Part shown: positions 27,337 through 35,949 of the stretch, one piece after another
Numbering within the stretch: position 1 is the first letter of the stretch
Layout of the letters: every line of letters starts with the position of its first letter
Assembly (NCBI GenBank): GCA_904396495.1
Contig: CAJFOJ010000032.1
Span: 62,001 to 126,000 of the forward strand
DNA length: 64,000 nucleotides
Direction: 5' to 3'
Source: an uncultured Oscillospiraceae bacterium
GTDB taxonomy: Bacteria > Bacillota > Clostridia > Oscillospirales > Ruminococcaceae
The notes under the pieces: model-generated
Told to the model about the DNA's origin: nothing
The model's database searches: none
The model's input: only the letters and a program-made list of their open reading frames with translations
Made by a program: the position numbers and the translations under genes

Positions 27337-28617
27337 ATGAAATCTTCCGCTTTGAAGCAAACAATATTGGACGGCGGATTAGATGAATGTTTTGTTCGAC
27401 TGTATGGAAACGAACGGGTTTTCGATCAGAGGCAGCGCTATTGCGATGCCTTAGACCGGTTTTCCGAAATTTTTGGAGAGGGCCGGGATGTCAGGCTTTA
27501 TTCTGCACCGGGGCGGACTGAAATCGCAGGAAACCACACCGATCACAACAACGGAAAAGTATTGGCGGCCAGCGTCAATCTGGATGTGATTGGGGTGGTC
27601 TCTGCTAATAGAGACAATACCGTGCGGCTTCAGTCCAAAGGTTATCCTATGGACACCATTTCGCTGGACGATTTAGCAGTGAAAGAGGAGGAGAAAAACC
27701 ACTCTGCTTCTCTGATTCGGGGGATGGCGAAAAAATTTGTTCTGGAAGGGCATCGGGTTGGTGGATTCGACGCATATACCACATCTGATGTTTTAAAGGG
27801 TTCCGGGCTCAGTTCCTCCGCTGCGTTTGAAGTTCTGGTGGGTACTACGATAAACCACTTGTTTAACGGCGGTTCGGTTGATGCGGTGGAAATCGCAAAA
27901 TATGCACAGTATGCGGAGAATGTCTATTTCGGCAAACCCAGCGGGCTGATGGATCAGATGGCCTCGTCGGTGGGGGGGATGATTGCCATCGATTTTGGCG
28001 ATTTAAAATGCCCGGAGATTCGGCAAGTGTCCTTCGATTTTGAGGATCTGGGCTGCGCACTATGTATTGTGGATACGGGCGGCAACCATGCAGATTTGAC
28101 ACACGAGTACGCTGCCATCCCCCAGGAGATGAGGAGTGTGGCGGCGCTTTTTGGGCAGGAAACCCTCCATGGGCTTTCGATGGACACTTTGATTGCCAAA
28201 GCGGGTATAGTCCGGGAAAAGTGCGGCGACCGCGCGCTGTTGCGGGCGATGCATTTTTTTGCGGAGAACGACAGGGTAGAGAAGATCGTCTCCACATTGG
28301 AGGCAAAGGATTATCCCCACTTTTTAGCGCTGATTACCGAGTCGGGGAATTCCTCGTTCCGGTATTTGCAGAATGTATACGCCAATGTATCCCCGGGGGA
28401 GCAGGGATTGTCAGTAGCGCTGTTTTTGGCGGAACGTTTTTTGAACGGTAAAGGTGCCTGCCGGGTACACGGGGGTGGCTTTGGCGGTACAACTCAGAAT
28501 TTTGTACCAATTGACCGGGTGAAGGATTTTTGTTCGCTGATGGAAAGCGTGTTCGGCAAAGGCTGCTGCCATGTTCTCACGATTCGCCCGGTAGGTGGCG
28601 TACAAATCGCTGAGTAA
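27337..28617 (+). CDS. galK: Galactokinase
   Basis: 426 residues, GHMP kinase fold. The galactokinase signature GRTEIAGNHTDHNNG is near residue 60; the ATP-binding motif LKGSGLSSSAAFEVL near 150; the C-terminal GHMP motif GKGACRVHGGGFGGTTQNF near 370. It phosphorylates galactose at C1. ATG 27337 follows GAGGAGAGG; an in-frame TTG just upstream is less likely. The galT gene follows at 21 bases. Confidence 0.95.
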   Translation: MKSSALKQTILDGGLDECFVRLYGNERVFDQRQRYCDALDRFSEIFGEGRDVRLYSAPGRTEIAGNHTDHNNGKVLAASVNLDVIGVVSANRDNTVRLQSKGYPMDTISLDDLAVKEEEKNHSASLIRGMAKKFVLEGHRVGGFDAYTTSDVLKGSGLSSSAAFEVLVGTTINHLFNGGSVDAVEIAKYAQYAENVYFGKPSGLMDQMASSVGGMIAIDFGDLKCPEIRQVSFDFEDLGCALCIVDTGGNHADLTHEYAAIPQEMRSVAALFGQETLHGLSMDTLIAKAGIVREKCGDRALLRAMHFFAENDRVEKIVSTLEAKDYPHFLALITESGNSSFRYLQNVYANVSPGEQGLSVALFLAERFLNGKGACRVHGGGFGGTTQNFVPIDRVKDFCSLMESVFGKGCCHVLTIRPVGGVQIAE

Positions 28618-28638
28618 GGGAAGAAGGAGGTAAAACCG

Positions 28639-29610
28639 ATGGCTGAACTCAGATATAATCCGCTGACAAGGGATTGGACGATGGTGGCTTCCCACCGTCA
28701 AAACCGTCCTCAGATGCCAAAGGACTGGTGCCCTTTCTGTCCAGGCTCCGGAAAGGTGCCGGACGAGGGATTTTCGGTGTTGCGGTATCCAAATGATTTT
28801 CCCGCCCTTTCTGAGAATCCTCCCGAACCGGACGATGTGGCGACAGATTTGTTTCAGGTCCGTCCGGCATACGGCCGCTGTGAGGTCATTTTGTATTCCG
28901 ATCAACACAGGGCGCTTTTAAAGGATTTGAGCGATGAGCATGCCCATCAGCTGGCTCACCTGTGGCAGGAGTGCTTTCTAGATTTTCGGAAAGATGAGCA
29001 GATCAAATACGTTTTCCTCTTTGAAAATAGGGGAGACGTGGTGGGGGTTACCATGCCCCATCCCCACGGCCAAGCGTACGGATACCCCTTTGTGCCCAAA
29101 CGGCTTAAGGAGGAGGTTGCTTCCGCCAAAGAGTACCAGAATACCCATCAAGAATGCTTGTTCTGCGCTCTTATGGCAGAAGAAGTCAAAGACGGGCGGA
29201 GAATTATTTTCCAAAATGAGCATTTTATCGTTTATCTTCCCTTTTTTGAGCCGGTAGCTTATGGTGTGCAGGTGACGGTCAAACGCCATGTGGCCGACTT
29301 GTCTCAAATGACTGAAGAGGAGATTTGCTCTTTGGGGGAGGTTGTCCGGGATTGCGCGGGCATGTACGACAGCATATTTGATCAGCCGTTTCCTTACATG
29401 ATGTGCATGCACAACGCGCCGGTGAACGATGGGGACCACCCGGAGTTTCACTTTCACATTGAATACTACCCACCCATGCGAGCCGCCGACAAGCAGCAGT
29501 TTTTTGCCTCGTCGGAGACCGGAGCCTGGGCCTGGTGTAACCCGACCCGTCCAGAGGAAAAAGCTGAGGAATTGCGGCAGGCGTATCGTCGGTATCGGGA
29601 GTCCAAATAA
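28639..29610 (+). CDS. galT: Galactose-1-phosphate uridylyltransferase (class I)
   Basis: 323 residues. The nucleophilic His motif is in VTMPHPHGQAYGYPF; the N-terminal metal site CPFCPG and the SFCPG-type DWCPFCPGSG are present; the C-terminal domain has HNAPVNDGDHPEFHFHIEYYPP. It swaps UMP between UDP-glucose and galactose-1-phosphate in the Leloir pathway. Length is slightly below the E. coli enzyme. AGAAGGAGG precedes the ATG. The epimerase gene galE is not in the window. Confidence 0.95.
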   Translation: MAELRYNPLTRDWTMVASHRQNRPQMPKDWCPFCPGSGKVPDEGFSVLRYPNDFPALSENPPEPDDVATDLFQVRPAYGRCEVILYSDQHRALLKDLSDEHAHQLAHLWQECFLDFRKDEQIKYVFLFENRGDVVGVTMPHPHGQAYGYPFVPKRLKEEVASAKEYQNTHQECLFCALMAEEVKDGRRIIFQNEHFIVYLPFFEPVAYGVQVTVKRHVADLSQMTEEEICSLGEVVRDCAGMYDSIFDQPFPYMMCMHNAPVNDGDHPEFHFHIEYYPPMRAADKQQFFASSETGAWAWCNPTRPEEKAEELRQAYRRYRESK

Positions 29611-29707
29611 GGTTAATTTTTACAGTAAAAAGCTTTTTGTTTTGCTGAATGTTAATTAGATAGTATGTTAACAAACACACAAAATCTGTATTGTAAGGTA
29701 GAAATGA

Positions 29708-29738
29708 GAGTACGAATCGAAAGGTTCGTACTCTTTTT
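29708..29738 (+). terminator. Rho-independent terminator downstream of galT
   Basis: GAGTACGAA (29708-29716), 8-base loop, TTCGTACTC (29725-29733), TTTTT. It lies 98 bases after galT. The stretch from here to 29880 holds no gene I recognise. Confidence 0.85.
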
Positions 29739-29882
29739 CTGCGTATCCGGTAAATCTATAATTGGGACATTGGTGTTCTCCAAAAATCTTCTGTAAAATG
29801 AAATCATACGAAAACACAGGGGGATTATCGACTTTTAAATCTGCAATTACCACCTGAAAAAGAGATAGAAATTGATACATGA

Positions 29883-30104
29883 GGACAGCGATATCAGCGG
29901 TATTTGAAATGGAATCATCATATTTTATGTATTACAATCTTCTGACTACTGGAAAGCTAAATCAGCATTTGGGGAAGTAGCTCATTAGGCGGAGCGTATG
30001 TTTCAGTGCCTTGTAAAATTACTTGCTGAAAAGGGAAAATGTTACGGAAAAACTGGAAACTACCACCCTGATGGAGTGGGCACAGAAGACGAGTAACATC
30101 TGAA
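29883..30104 (+). pseudogene. TnpV-like transposon protein remnant, frameshifted
   Basis: Joined across frames the plus strand reads GQRYQRYLKWNHHIL, then YYNLLTTGKLNQHLG, then EVAH-stop-AERMFQCLVKLLAEKGK, then VTEKLETTTLMEWAQKTSNI before a stop. In order these match the central and C-terminal part of TnpV (consensus elements: RYLKE.HPIL, LLTSGKL..HL, A..M...L...LAE.E.VTE.L...D.M.W...MN.I), a small excisionase-like protein of Tn4451-type elements. At least three frameshifts and an in-frame stop make it inactive. No transposase is adjacent, so this is a scar of a mobile element. Confidence 0.7.
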
Positions 30105-30117
30105 ACCAAGCTATGGA

Positions 30118-30318
30118 CATTATAAATACGGAGATGCTCTTCGTATAAAAGAGCAGAAATATCGACTTTATCTTTTGGGCAGTGGGCAAAGCTTTATGCT
30201 TCAAAATCTTGTTTGGTTTCAGAATCAGCTTTGTCAGGAAGGACGATATACCGATGTAGTGGACAACCTGATTATTATATTTTCAAAGTTTAAGCTGAAA
30301 AAAATCAGGACAAAATAG
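30118..30318 (+). other. Unassigned open segment beside the TnpV remnant
   Basis: An open frame of 66 codons without a credible start or ribosome binding site, reading HYKYGDALRIKEQKYRLY, then GQSFMLQNLVWFQNQLCQEG and ending FKLKKIRTK before a stop. The composition looks protein-like, and its location suggests a decayed end of the same mobile element. I do not recognise the family. Confidence 0.35.
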
Positions 30319-30322
30319 AGCG

Positions 30323-30355
30323 AACCGGAGAGCAAAGCTGCTTTCTCCGGTTTTT
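30323..30355 (+). terminator. Rho-independent terminator
   Basis: AACCGGAGA (30323-30331), loop with a weak inner stem, TCTCCGGTT (30344-30352), then TTT. It follows the open segment at 30118-30318 by four bases. Confidence 0.8.
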
Positions 30356-30446
30356 CTGCATCTACCTAAGGAACAGACTGTTTGTAACCCCTACAGCAAC
30401 AAACAGTAATTTCCGTTATAGAGGCCCTAAAACCTGTGACAATATT

Positions 30447-31037
30447 TCTTTTGAAAAAACACTTCAAAATTTGCAAACGGATTATCTTGATTTGTACTTA
30501 GTCCATATGCCATTTGGAGATTATCACGGTAGCTGGCAGGCAATAGAAGAACTTTACGAACAGCGTAAAATCAAAGCAATCGGTGTTTGTAATTTTTTGC
30601 CCGACAGATTAGAGGATCTGATCTTAAGCCATACGATCGTACCTATGGTCAATCAGATAGAGCTACACCCCTTTTGTCAGCAGAAAAAGTTGCGGCAATT
30701 TATGCAGGAACATCATATACAGCCTATGGCGTGGGCGCCGTTTGCAGAGGGGCGGGACAATATCTTTCAAAATGTCGTCCTTTCTGACATGGGAATGAAA
30801 TATAACAAAACGCCTGCACAGGTGATTCTGCGGTGGATGCTGCAAAGCAACATCGTTGCTATTCCGAAATCCGTTCATACGGAACGAATCAAAGAAAATT
30901 TCGATATATACGATTTTCAACTTTCTTTAGCTGACCTACAAGCAGTTGAAAATATGGACTTAGGACAGAGCCTGATATTAGATATACAAAGTCTTGGTGA
31001 AGTGCGGCGTTTGCACGAGATCCACTTCGAGCAGTAA
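30447..31037 (+). pseudogene. Aldo/keto reductase, C-terminal two thirds only
   Basis: From SFEKTLQNLQTDYLDLYLVH onward the protein is a good aldo/keto reductase: the catalytic-region His in YLVHMPF, IGVCNFLPDRLEDL, VNQIELHPFCQQ, KTPAQVILRWMLQSNIVAIPKS. The first about 90 residues, with the catalytic Asp, Tyr and Lys and the start, are missing, and the upstream bases encode nothing similar. Translation could begin at TTG 30471 but the product would be inactive. Its stop is 25 bases before the flavodoxin gene, so it may be a truncated first gene of that operon. Confidence 0.8.
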
Positions 31038-31062
31038 AACGCAAAAAGGAGATGTTTTAAAA

Positions 31063-31743
31063 ATGAAAAAATTAGCATCGTTTTTTATGATATTTGTCCT
31101 GCTGTTCTCTTTAGTATCGTGCAGCAGCAACGCAAATAACGAGGAATCTTCTTCGTCGGCACCGCAGAGCAGCGAGCCGAGCTCTCCTGAAACCGAGGAA
31201 TCGGACAATTCGAGTGCTTCTTTCGAATCATCTGCCCTGGAATCTGAGCCCACCCAAACTAGCTCGAAATCATTGGTTGTTTATTTTTCGTGGTCGGGCA
31301 ATACCGAAAATGTTGCCAAAGCCATCGTGGAACAGACAGATGCCAATATTTTTGAGATTGTTCCTGCGACACCATACAGTGACGATTATGATACAGTTTT
31401 AGATTTGGCGCAGGAGGAGCAAAGAGAAAACGCCCGTCCGGCGCTGGCAGATAGTATTGAAAACATTGCAGACTATGATGTAATCTATGTAGGTTATCCG
31501 AATTGGTGGGGCGATATGCCGATGATTCTTTATACATTCTTTGACACTTATGATCTGTCTGGCAAAACGATTGCTCCATTCTGTACCAGCGGCGGCAGCG
31601 GCCTTTCCAATACTGTTAATGAAATAAAAGAGCTCGAGCCGGACGCAACGGTAACAGATGGACTGCATATCGGCAGTTCCTCTGCTTCTAGCCCTGATAA
31701 TGCAGTAAGCGAATGGCTTTCTGAAATCGGGCTTGCGGAATAG
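31063..31743 (+). CDS. Exported flavodoxin lipoprotein
   Basis: 226 residues. Signal peptide ending LVSC (lipid Cys20), a Ser/Glu-rich tether to about residue 68, then a flavodoxin domain: the FMN phosphate loop FSWSGNTENVAK (75-86), FEIVPATPYSDDYDTVLDLAQEEQ, YDVIYVGYPNWWGDMPMILYTFF, and FCTSGGSGLSNTVNEI. This is the Flavodoxin_4-like type. It would sit outside the membrane, unusual for a flavodoxin. ATG 31063 is 11 bases after AAAAAGGAG. The next gene starts 11 bases after its stop. Confidence 0.92.
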   Translation: MKKLASFFMIFVLLFSLVSCSSNANNEESSSSAPQSSEPSSPETEESDNSSASFESSALESEPTQTSSKSLVVYFSWSGNTENVAKAIVEQTDANIFEIVPATPYSDDYDTVLDLAQEEQRENARPALADSIENIADYDVIYVGYPNWWGDMPMILYTFFDTYDLSGKTIAPFCTSGGSGLSNTVNEIKELEPDATVTDGLHIGSSSASSPDNAVSEWLSEIGLAE

Positions 31744-31754
31744 GAGACGGTTAT

Positions 31755-33200
31755 ATGAGAAAAATCCTATCCTGGCTTTTAGCGCTGCTATTCATTTGTT
31801 CATTAGCGGCTTGCAGCCAGAATGAAAATAAAGATGATGATGTAGCCGTACCAACCGAGGACAACAGTCTGGAGGTAACGGATATGAACATACCCGACAA
31901 CTTTGTTTTAATTAAAGGTGGCACTTTCCAAATGGGAAGCCCGGAATCAGAGGCGTGGCGCAGCGTTGATGAGACACAGCACAGCGTAACTGTCAGTGAT
32001 TTTTATATGAGCAAATATGAGCTGACCCAAAAAGAGTATGAGGAAATCATAGGAAACAATCCAAGTAATTTTTCGGGAGAGAATTTGCCTGTGGAAAATA
32101 TTTCTTGGCTGGACGCAGTAGCTTATTGCAACGCAAGAAGCGAAAAAGAGAAATTGGTGCCCGCTTACACAATCGACGGGCAAAGTGTTTCTTGGGACAG
32201 AAGCGCCAACGGCTATCGTCTGCCTACCGAGGCAGAATGGGAATATGCTTGTCGGGCAGGAACAACCACACCGTTTTATATGGAAAACTCACCGAGTGCA
32301 GAGGAAGCCAATTATTATGGTCACTATCCCTATGAGATTGAGGATAACTATTTTTCGCAAGGAAATTTGCAGGTGCAGCCCGGTGAATACAGACAGACAA
32401 CAATTGCAGTCGGCAGCTTTTCGGAAAATCCTTACGGGCTTTACGATATGCATGGCAATGTAGGCGAATGGGTGTGGGATTATTACGGCGAATATCCGAC
32501 AGAAGAACAAACCGATCCTACCGGTCCAACTTCTGGCACACTTCGGGTTTACCGGGGCGGCGGGTGGAATGATTTTGCCAAAAATATGCGTTCTGCCTAC
32601 CGCGCTACATTGGAACAAAATAAGGGCAGCTTTAACATTGGAATTCGTTTAGTAAGAAATGCCTCGCCTGGAACAGGCAGCGTGTCAGGTGCTGACTTAC
32701 AGACTATAGGAGGCAACGGTGACGGGAAAATCCTAATTGCTTATTTTTCTTGGGGCGGAAACACCAAGGGCATTGCAGAGGAAATTCAGCGTCAGACAGG
32801 CGCAGACTTATTTGAAATCACAATGGTAAATCCTTATTCCAGCGACTATAATACCGTTTTAGACGAAGCACAGAGAGATCAAAAAGCGCAGGCACGCCCG
32901 GAGCTTGCAAGCCATGTGGAAAATATGGAGCAGTATGATATTGTGATGATTGGCTATCCAAATTGGTGGGCTTCTATCCCGATGCCGGTTGCTTCTTTCC
33001 TTGAAGAATACGATTTTGCTGGTAAAACGATGATTCCGTTTTGCTCACACGGCGGTGGCCGTTTTGGACAAAGCCTGACAGCTATTACCAAACTTGTGCC
33101 CAATGCCGCAATGGGAGAAGCCCTATCTGTTCATTATTCAGGCGGTTCGGCACTTTCGGCGGATGTTACCGAATGGCTCCAAAACAATAATATCAATTAG
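31755..33200 (+). CDS. Lipoprotein: FGE/SUMF1-like domain fused to flavodoxin
   Basis: 481 residues in three parts. Lipoprotein signal ending LAAC (Cys20). Residues about 48-305 form a formylglycine-generating-enzyme (SUMF1/EgtB/PvdO) fold: FVLIKGGTFQMGS, YELTQKEYEEI, PVENISWLDAVAYCNARS, YRLPTEAEWEYACRAG, YDMHGNVGEWVWD, RVYRGGGWND and NIGIRLVRN. The two active-site cysteines of true FGE, expected just after RGGGW, are absent. Residues about 326-481 are a second flavodoxin with AYFSWGGNTKGIAEE and IGYPNWWASIPMP. The two flavodoxins of this operon are paralogues. GGAGACGG precedes the ATG. Confidence 0.9.
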   Translation: MRKILSWLLALLFICSLAACSQNENKDDDVAVPTEDNSLEVTDMNIPDNFVLIKGGTFQMGSPESEAWRSVDETQHSVTVSDFYMSKYELTQKEYEEIIGNNPSNFSGENLPVENISWLDAVAYCNARSEKEKLVPAYTIDGQSVSWDRSANGYRLPTEAEWEYACRAGTTTPFYMENSPSAEEANYYGHYPYEIEDNYFSQGNLQVQPGEYRQTTIAVGSFSENPYGLYDMHGNVGEWVWDYYGEYPTEEQTDPTGPTSGTLRVYRGGGWNDFAKNMRSAYRATLEQNKGSFNIGIRLVRNASPGTGSVSGADLQTIGGNGDGKILIAYFSWGGNTKGIAEEIQRQTGADLFEITMVNPYSSDYNTVLDEAQRDQKAQARPELASHVENMEQYDIVMIGYPNWWASIPMPVASFLEEYDFAGKTMIPFCSHGGGRFGQSLTAITKLVPNAAMGEALSVHYSGGSALSADVTEWLQNNNIN

Positions 33201-33213
33201 AAAGGCGAAAAAA

Positions 33214-33657
33214 ATGAAATATTTGTCTTATGAAAAATTTGAAAAAGAAAATGTGTTTGGAAAAGGTAGTTTGAATGAAGCCTTTGCACAGTACTTTATC
33301 GGAAATTCGTTTTTGAATCCTCTGACTAATCCGAAAGAAACAGCGGTTTTCCTTGCAAATGTAACCTTTGAACCCGGATGCCGCAACAACTGGCATATTC
33401 ATCATGCCAAAAGCGGTGGAGGACAGCTTTTGATCTGTATTGCAGGCGAGGGATGGTATCAGGAGGAAAACAAACCGCCTGTCCCCCTCACCGCAGGGAC
33501 GGTAATCACGATTCCTCCCGAAGTTAAGCACTGGCACGGCGCAAAAAGGGACAGTTGGTTTTCTCACATCGCTGTGGAAGTGCCAGGTGAAAAGACTTCT
33601 AACGAATGGTGCGAGCCTGTAACCGATGAAGAATACAACAAGCTAGAGGAGAAATAA
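33214..33657 (+). CDS. Cupin domain protein
   Basis: 147 residues, no signal peptide. The metal motif NNWHIHHAKSGGGQLLICIAGEGWYQEE and the second motif TVITIPPEVKHWHGAKRDSWFSHIAVE give a well-formed cupin barrel with His ligands. Cupins of this kind are found beside carboxymuconolactone-decarboxylase-like proteins, as here. AGAAAGGCG precedes ATG 33214, 13 bases after the FGE-flavodoxin stop. Substrate unknown. Confidence 0.88.
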   Translation: MKYLSYEKFEKENVFGKGSLNEAFAQYFIGNSFLNPLTNPKETAVFLANVTFEPGCRNNWHIHHAKSGGGQLLICIAGEGWYQEENKPPVPLTAGTVITIPPEVKHWHGAKRDSWFSHIAVEVPGEKTSNEWCEPVTDEEYNKLEEK

Positions 33658-33669
33658 AAGAAACAAATT

Positions 33670-33966
33670 ATGCAGTACACAAAATTAGGAGATTCTGCTC
33701 TGACTGTCTCCCGTATTTGTATGGGATGTATGGGATTCGGCGATGTAGAAAACGGACAGCATATCCCTTGCTTGGCTGATGACAAAAGTGAATTCTCCGG
33801 TTGTGGGTACAACAAAACTCCACTACATTGAAGGTGCGGCAAAAGCAGCAGAATTTACATTAAGCAACGATAAATCGCTTATTTGGAGGAACCATATGTT
33901 CCGCATAATCTCGTCGGCGTTATGGCGCAAAACACCCCGAAAGCAGCTAAAGAAAAACACGTCTAG
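33670..33966 (+). pseudogene. Aldo/keto reductase with large internal deletion and frameshift
   Basis: The first 31 codons, MQYTKLGDSALTVSRICMGC followed by MGFGDVENGQH, are an intact aldo/keto reductase N-terminus. They jump in another frame to LAWLMTKVNSPVVGTTKLHYI and then, after a further frameshift, IAYLEEPYVPHNLVGVMAQN, the C-terminus of the same family. About 200 central residues, including most of the active site, are gone. It differs from the reductase fragment at 30447-31037, so two reductases have decayed in this operon. Confidence 0.85.
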
Positions 33967-34004
33967 TCAACAGAAAATCCAAAAATCTGAAAGGAGAGCC
34001 GAAA

Positions 34005-34691
34005 ATGGATTTACATAGGACTGATCCCGAATTTATCGAACGTTTTGAGCATTTTGCTTTTGAAGAAGTACCAAGCGAAGAAAACCAGCAGTTAGAGGAA
34101 AAGACACGCTATATGGCGATTTTAGCAACTCTCATCGGCTGCGGCAGCGTGGACGCCTACAAAGAAATGCTCCCCAAAGCACTTGAAAACGATATTACAC
34201 CAGTAATGGTAAAGGAAATAGTGTACCAGGCAGCCGATTATCTAGGATATGGCAGAATGTTGCCATTTTTGAACTGCACAAATGAAATACTTGCAGAAAA
34301 GGATATCAAGCTACCCCTTGACGGTCAGGCAACCACCACACTTGATGACAGGCTTGAAAAAGGTATAGAGGCACAGGTCGAAATTTTTGGAGCACATATG
34401 AGAGAAGCGTGGAAAACAGGGCACATTAACCGCTGGCTTGCGGCAAACTGTTTTGGGGATTATTATACCCGGAAAGGACTTACCATTTCGGAGCGTGAAT
34501 TGGTCACCTTCTGTTTTCTTATGGCGCAGGGCGGTTGTGAGCCGCAGCTTGTCGCCCATTCCAAAGGAAATATGAATGTGGGAAATGACAAGGACGTTTT
34601 AATTCGTGTTGTTTTGCAGTGCCTGCCTTATATCGGTTATCCCCGCAGTTTGAATGCGATTACCTGTATCAATAAGGCGGTGGAGGAATGA
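34005..34691 (+). CDS. Carboxymuconolactone decarboxylase (AhpD-like) family protein
   Basis: 228 residues with two AhpD-like helical repeats: LATLIGCGSVDAYKEMLPKALENDITP followed by EIVYQAADYLGYGRM, then ELVTFCFLMAQGGCEPQLVAHSKGNMNVG and VLQCLPYIGYPRSLNA. The CxxC peroxidatic pair of AhpD is not present. Cytoplasmic. Such proteins often accompany cupins and oxidoreductases, as in this run. AAAGGAG precedes the ATG. It overlaps the DUF4405 gene by 4 bases (ATGA). Confidence 0.88.
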   Translation: MDLHRTDPEFIERFEHFAFEEVPSEENQQLEEKTRYMAILATLIGCGSVDAYKEMLPKALENDITPVMVKEIVYQAADYLGYGRMLPFLNCTNEILAEKDIKLPLDGQATTTLDDRLEKGIEAQVEIFGAHMREAWKTGHINRWLAANCFGDYYTRKGLTISERELVTFCFLMAQGGCEPQLVAHSKGNMNVGNDKDVLIRVVLQCLPYIGYPRSLNAITCINKAVEE

Positions 34692-35380
34692 AGCCGAAAA
34701 TAATTGCAAAACTGACGATTGATATTCTGATGACTGTTCTGCTTTTGCTTTTAATGGGCTATCAGTTTTGGGGAGAAGCGGCACATGAATGGATTGGTGC
34801 AGGAATGTTTGTCCTTTTCATTGCTCATCACTTACTCAATCTGAACTGGCATAGAAACATCTTCAAAGGGAAATACACAATATTTCGTGTTTTAACGCTT
34901 TGTGTTGATGTATTTATATTGATTTCAATGCTAGTGCAAATGTATAGCGGTATCGTAATATCCCGTTATGTTTTCGGATTCTTGCCGATAGAGGTCGGTA
35001 TGTCTTTTGCACGCAGACTGCATATTCTCGGCGCTTATTGGGGTTTTCTTTTGATGAGTCTGCATTTGGGGCTACACTGGAATATGATAATCGGTATGTT
35101 GAGAAATAATTTTTCCACAAAACGAATTTCAAAGGTCAGTAGAGTAATTTCACCTGTAATTGGAATATTGATTGCAGGTTATGGCGTGTATGCTTTTATG
35201 AAAAGAAATTTTTTGACCTATCTTTTTTTGAAATCAGAATTTGTGTTTTTAGATTACAGTGAGCCGAAAATCTTATTTTATATGGACTATCTCGCCATTA
35301 TGGGGCTTTGTGTCTTTGTCTCTCATTATGGCTCGAAGTTATGTAAACAAACACGAAGAAAAAAGAAGGAACAAAAATGA
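34688..35380 (+). CDS. DUF4405 integral membrane protein, possible b-type cytochrome
   Basis: 230 residues with about five membrane helices (roughly 9-27, 36-53, 68-91, 112-131, 145-163, with a last one near 200-217). Histidines fall within or at the ends of helices: His33, His47/His48, His55, His112, His126 and His130, a spacing like that of diheme cytochrome b proteins. DUF4405 is the family I recognise; heme binding is inferred. It overlaps both neighbours by ATGA, so it is translated with the carboxymuconolactone-type protein and the cyclophilin-like lipoprotein. Confidence 0.8.
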   Translation: MKPKIIAKLTIDILMTVLLLLLMGYQFWGEAAHEWIGAGMFVLFIAHHLLNLNWHRNIFKGKYTIFRVLTLCVDVFILISMLVQMYSGIVISRYVFGFLPIEVGMSFARRLHILGAYWGFLLMSLHLGLHWNMIIGMLRNNFSTKRISKVSRVISPVIGILIAGYGVYAFMKRNFLTYLFLKSEFVFLDYSEPKILFYMDYLAIMGLCVFVSHYGSKLCKQTRRKKKEQK

Positions 35381-35949
35381 AGAAAAGTTTTGTCGTTATT
35401 TTGGGCTTAACTTTATGTCTGTGCTTATCTGCCTGTTCCGGGCAGATAACACCGCAAACATCAGCACAGCCAAATACAAATCAAGAACAATCCGATGTAA
35501 TAACTGATGATGCCAGCAGCTCAGATCGTACGCAAACCGGTATAGTGGGGAATGAAACTGCTGCTTCTTCGGAAACGGAGGAAGAAACCATGGAACGAAA
35601 ATTAAAGTTGATAATAGACGGACAAGAAATCAGTATCACACTTTACAATACCCCCACAGCGAACGCACTTTATGATATGCTGCCGCTTGATCTTACCTTT
35701 GAGGATTTTAACGGTGTGGAGAAAATCAGTTATCTTACCGATGAACTTCCTACCGAGGATGAACCAGACGGCTGCGATCCCGATGTAGGTGATTTTTGTC
35801 TGTATGCACCGTGGGGAAATCTCTCAATCTTCTATCAGGATTTTCGATATTCTAATTCGTTAATCAAATTGGGACACATTGATTCGGGTATGGATATTAT
35901 TAGCAGCAGGAATGAGGACTTTTCTGCTATACTTGAAAAGGTTGAGTAA
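35377..35949 (+). CDS. Cyclophilin-like fold lipoprotein
   Basis: 190 residues. Lipoprotein signal ending LSAC (Cys20), an acidic Ser/Thr linker to about residue 72, then the cyclophilin-like domain: KLKLIIDGQEISITLYNTPTA, LYDMLPLDLTFEDFNGVEKI, the conserved GDFCLYAPWGNLSIFYQDF and LIKLGHIDSGMDII. Such domains lack the proline isomerase active site; they are common near flavodoxins in gut bacteria. The ATG overlaps the DUF4405 stop by 4 bases. Last gene of the run. Confidence 0.88.
   Translation: MKKSFVVILGLTLCLCLSACSGQITPQTSAQPNTNQEQSDVITDDASSSDRTQTGIVGNETAASSETEEETMERKLKLIIDGQEISITLYNTPTANALYDMLPLDLTFEDFNGVEKISYLTDELPTEDEPDGCDPDVGDFCLYAPWGNLSIFYQDFRYSNSLIKLGHIDSGMDIISSRNEDFSAILEKVE

Noticed and set aside
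29668-29880. 70-codon minus-strand frame downstream of galT
   Set aside because: It runs through the galT terminator hairpin, has no ribosome binding site, and I recognise no family.
34005-34691. AhpD peroxidase function for the carboxymuconolactone-type protein
   Set aside because: The CxxC active-site pair is not visible, so only the fold family is claimed.
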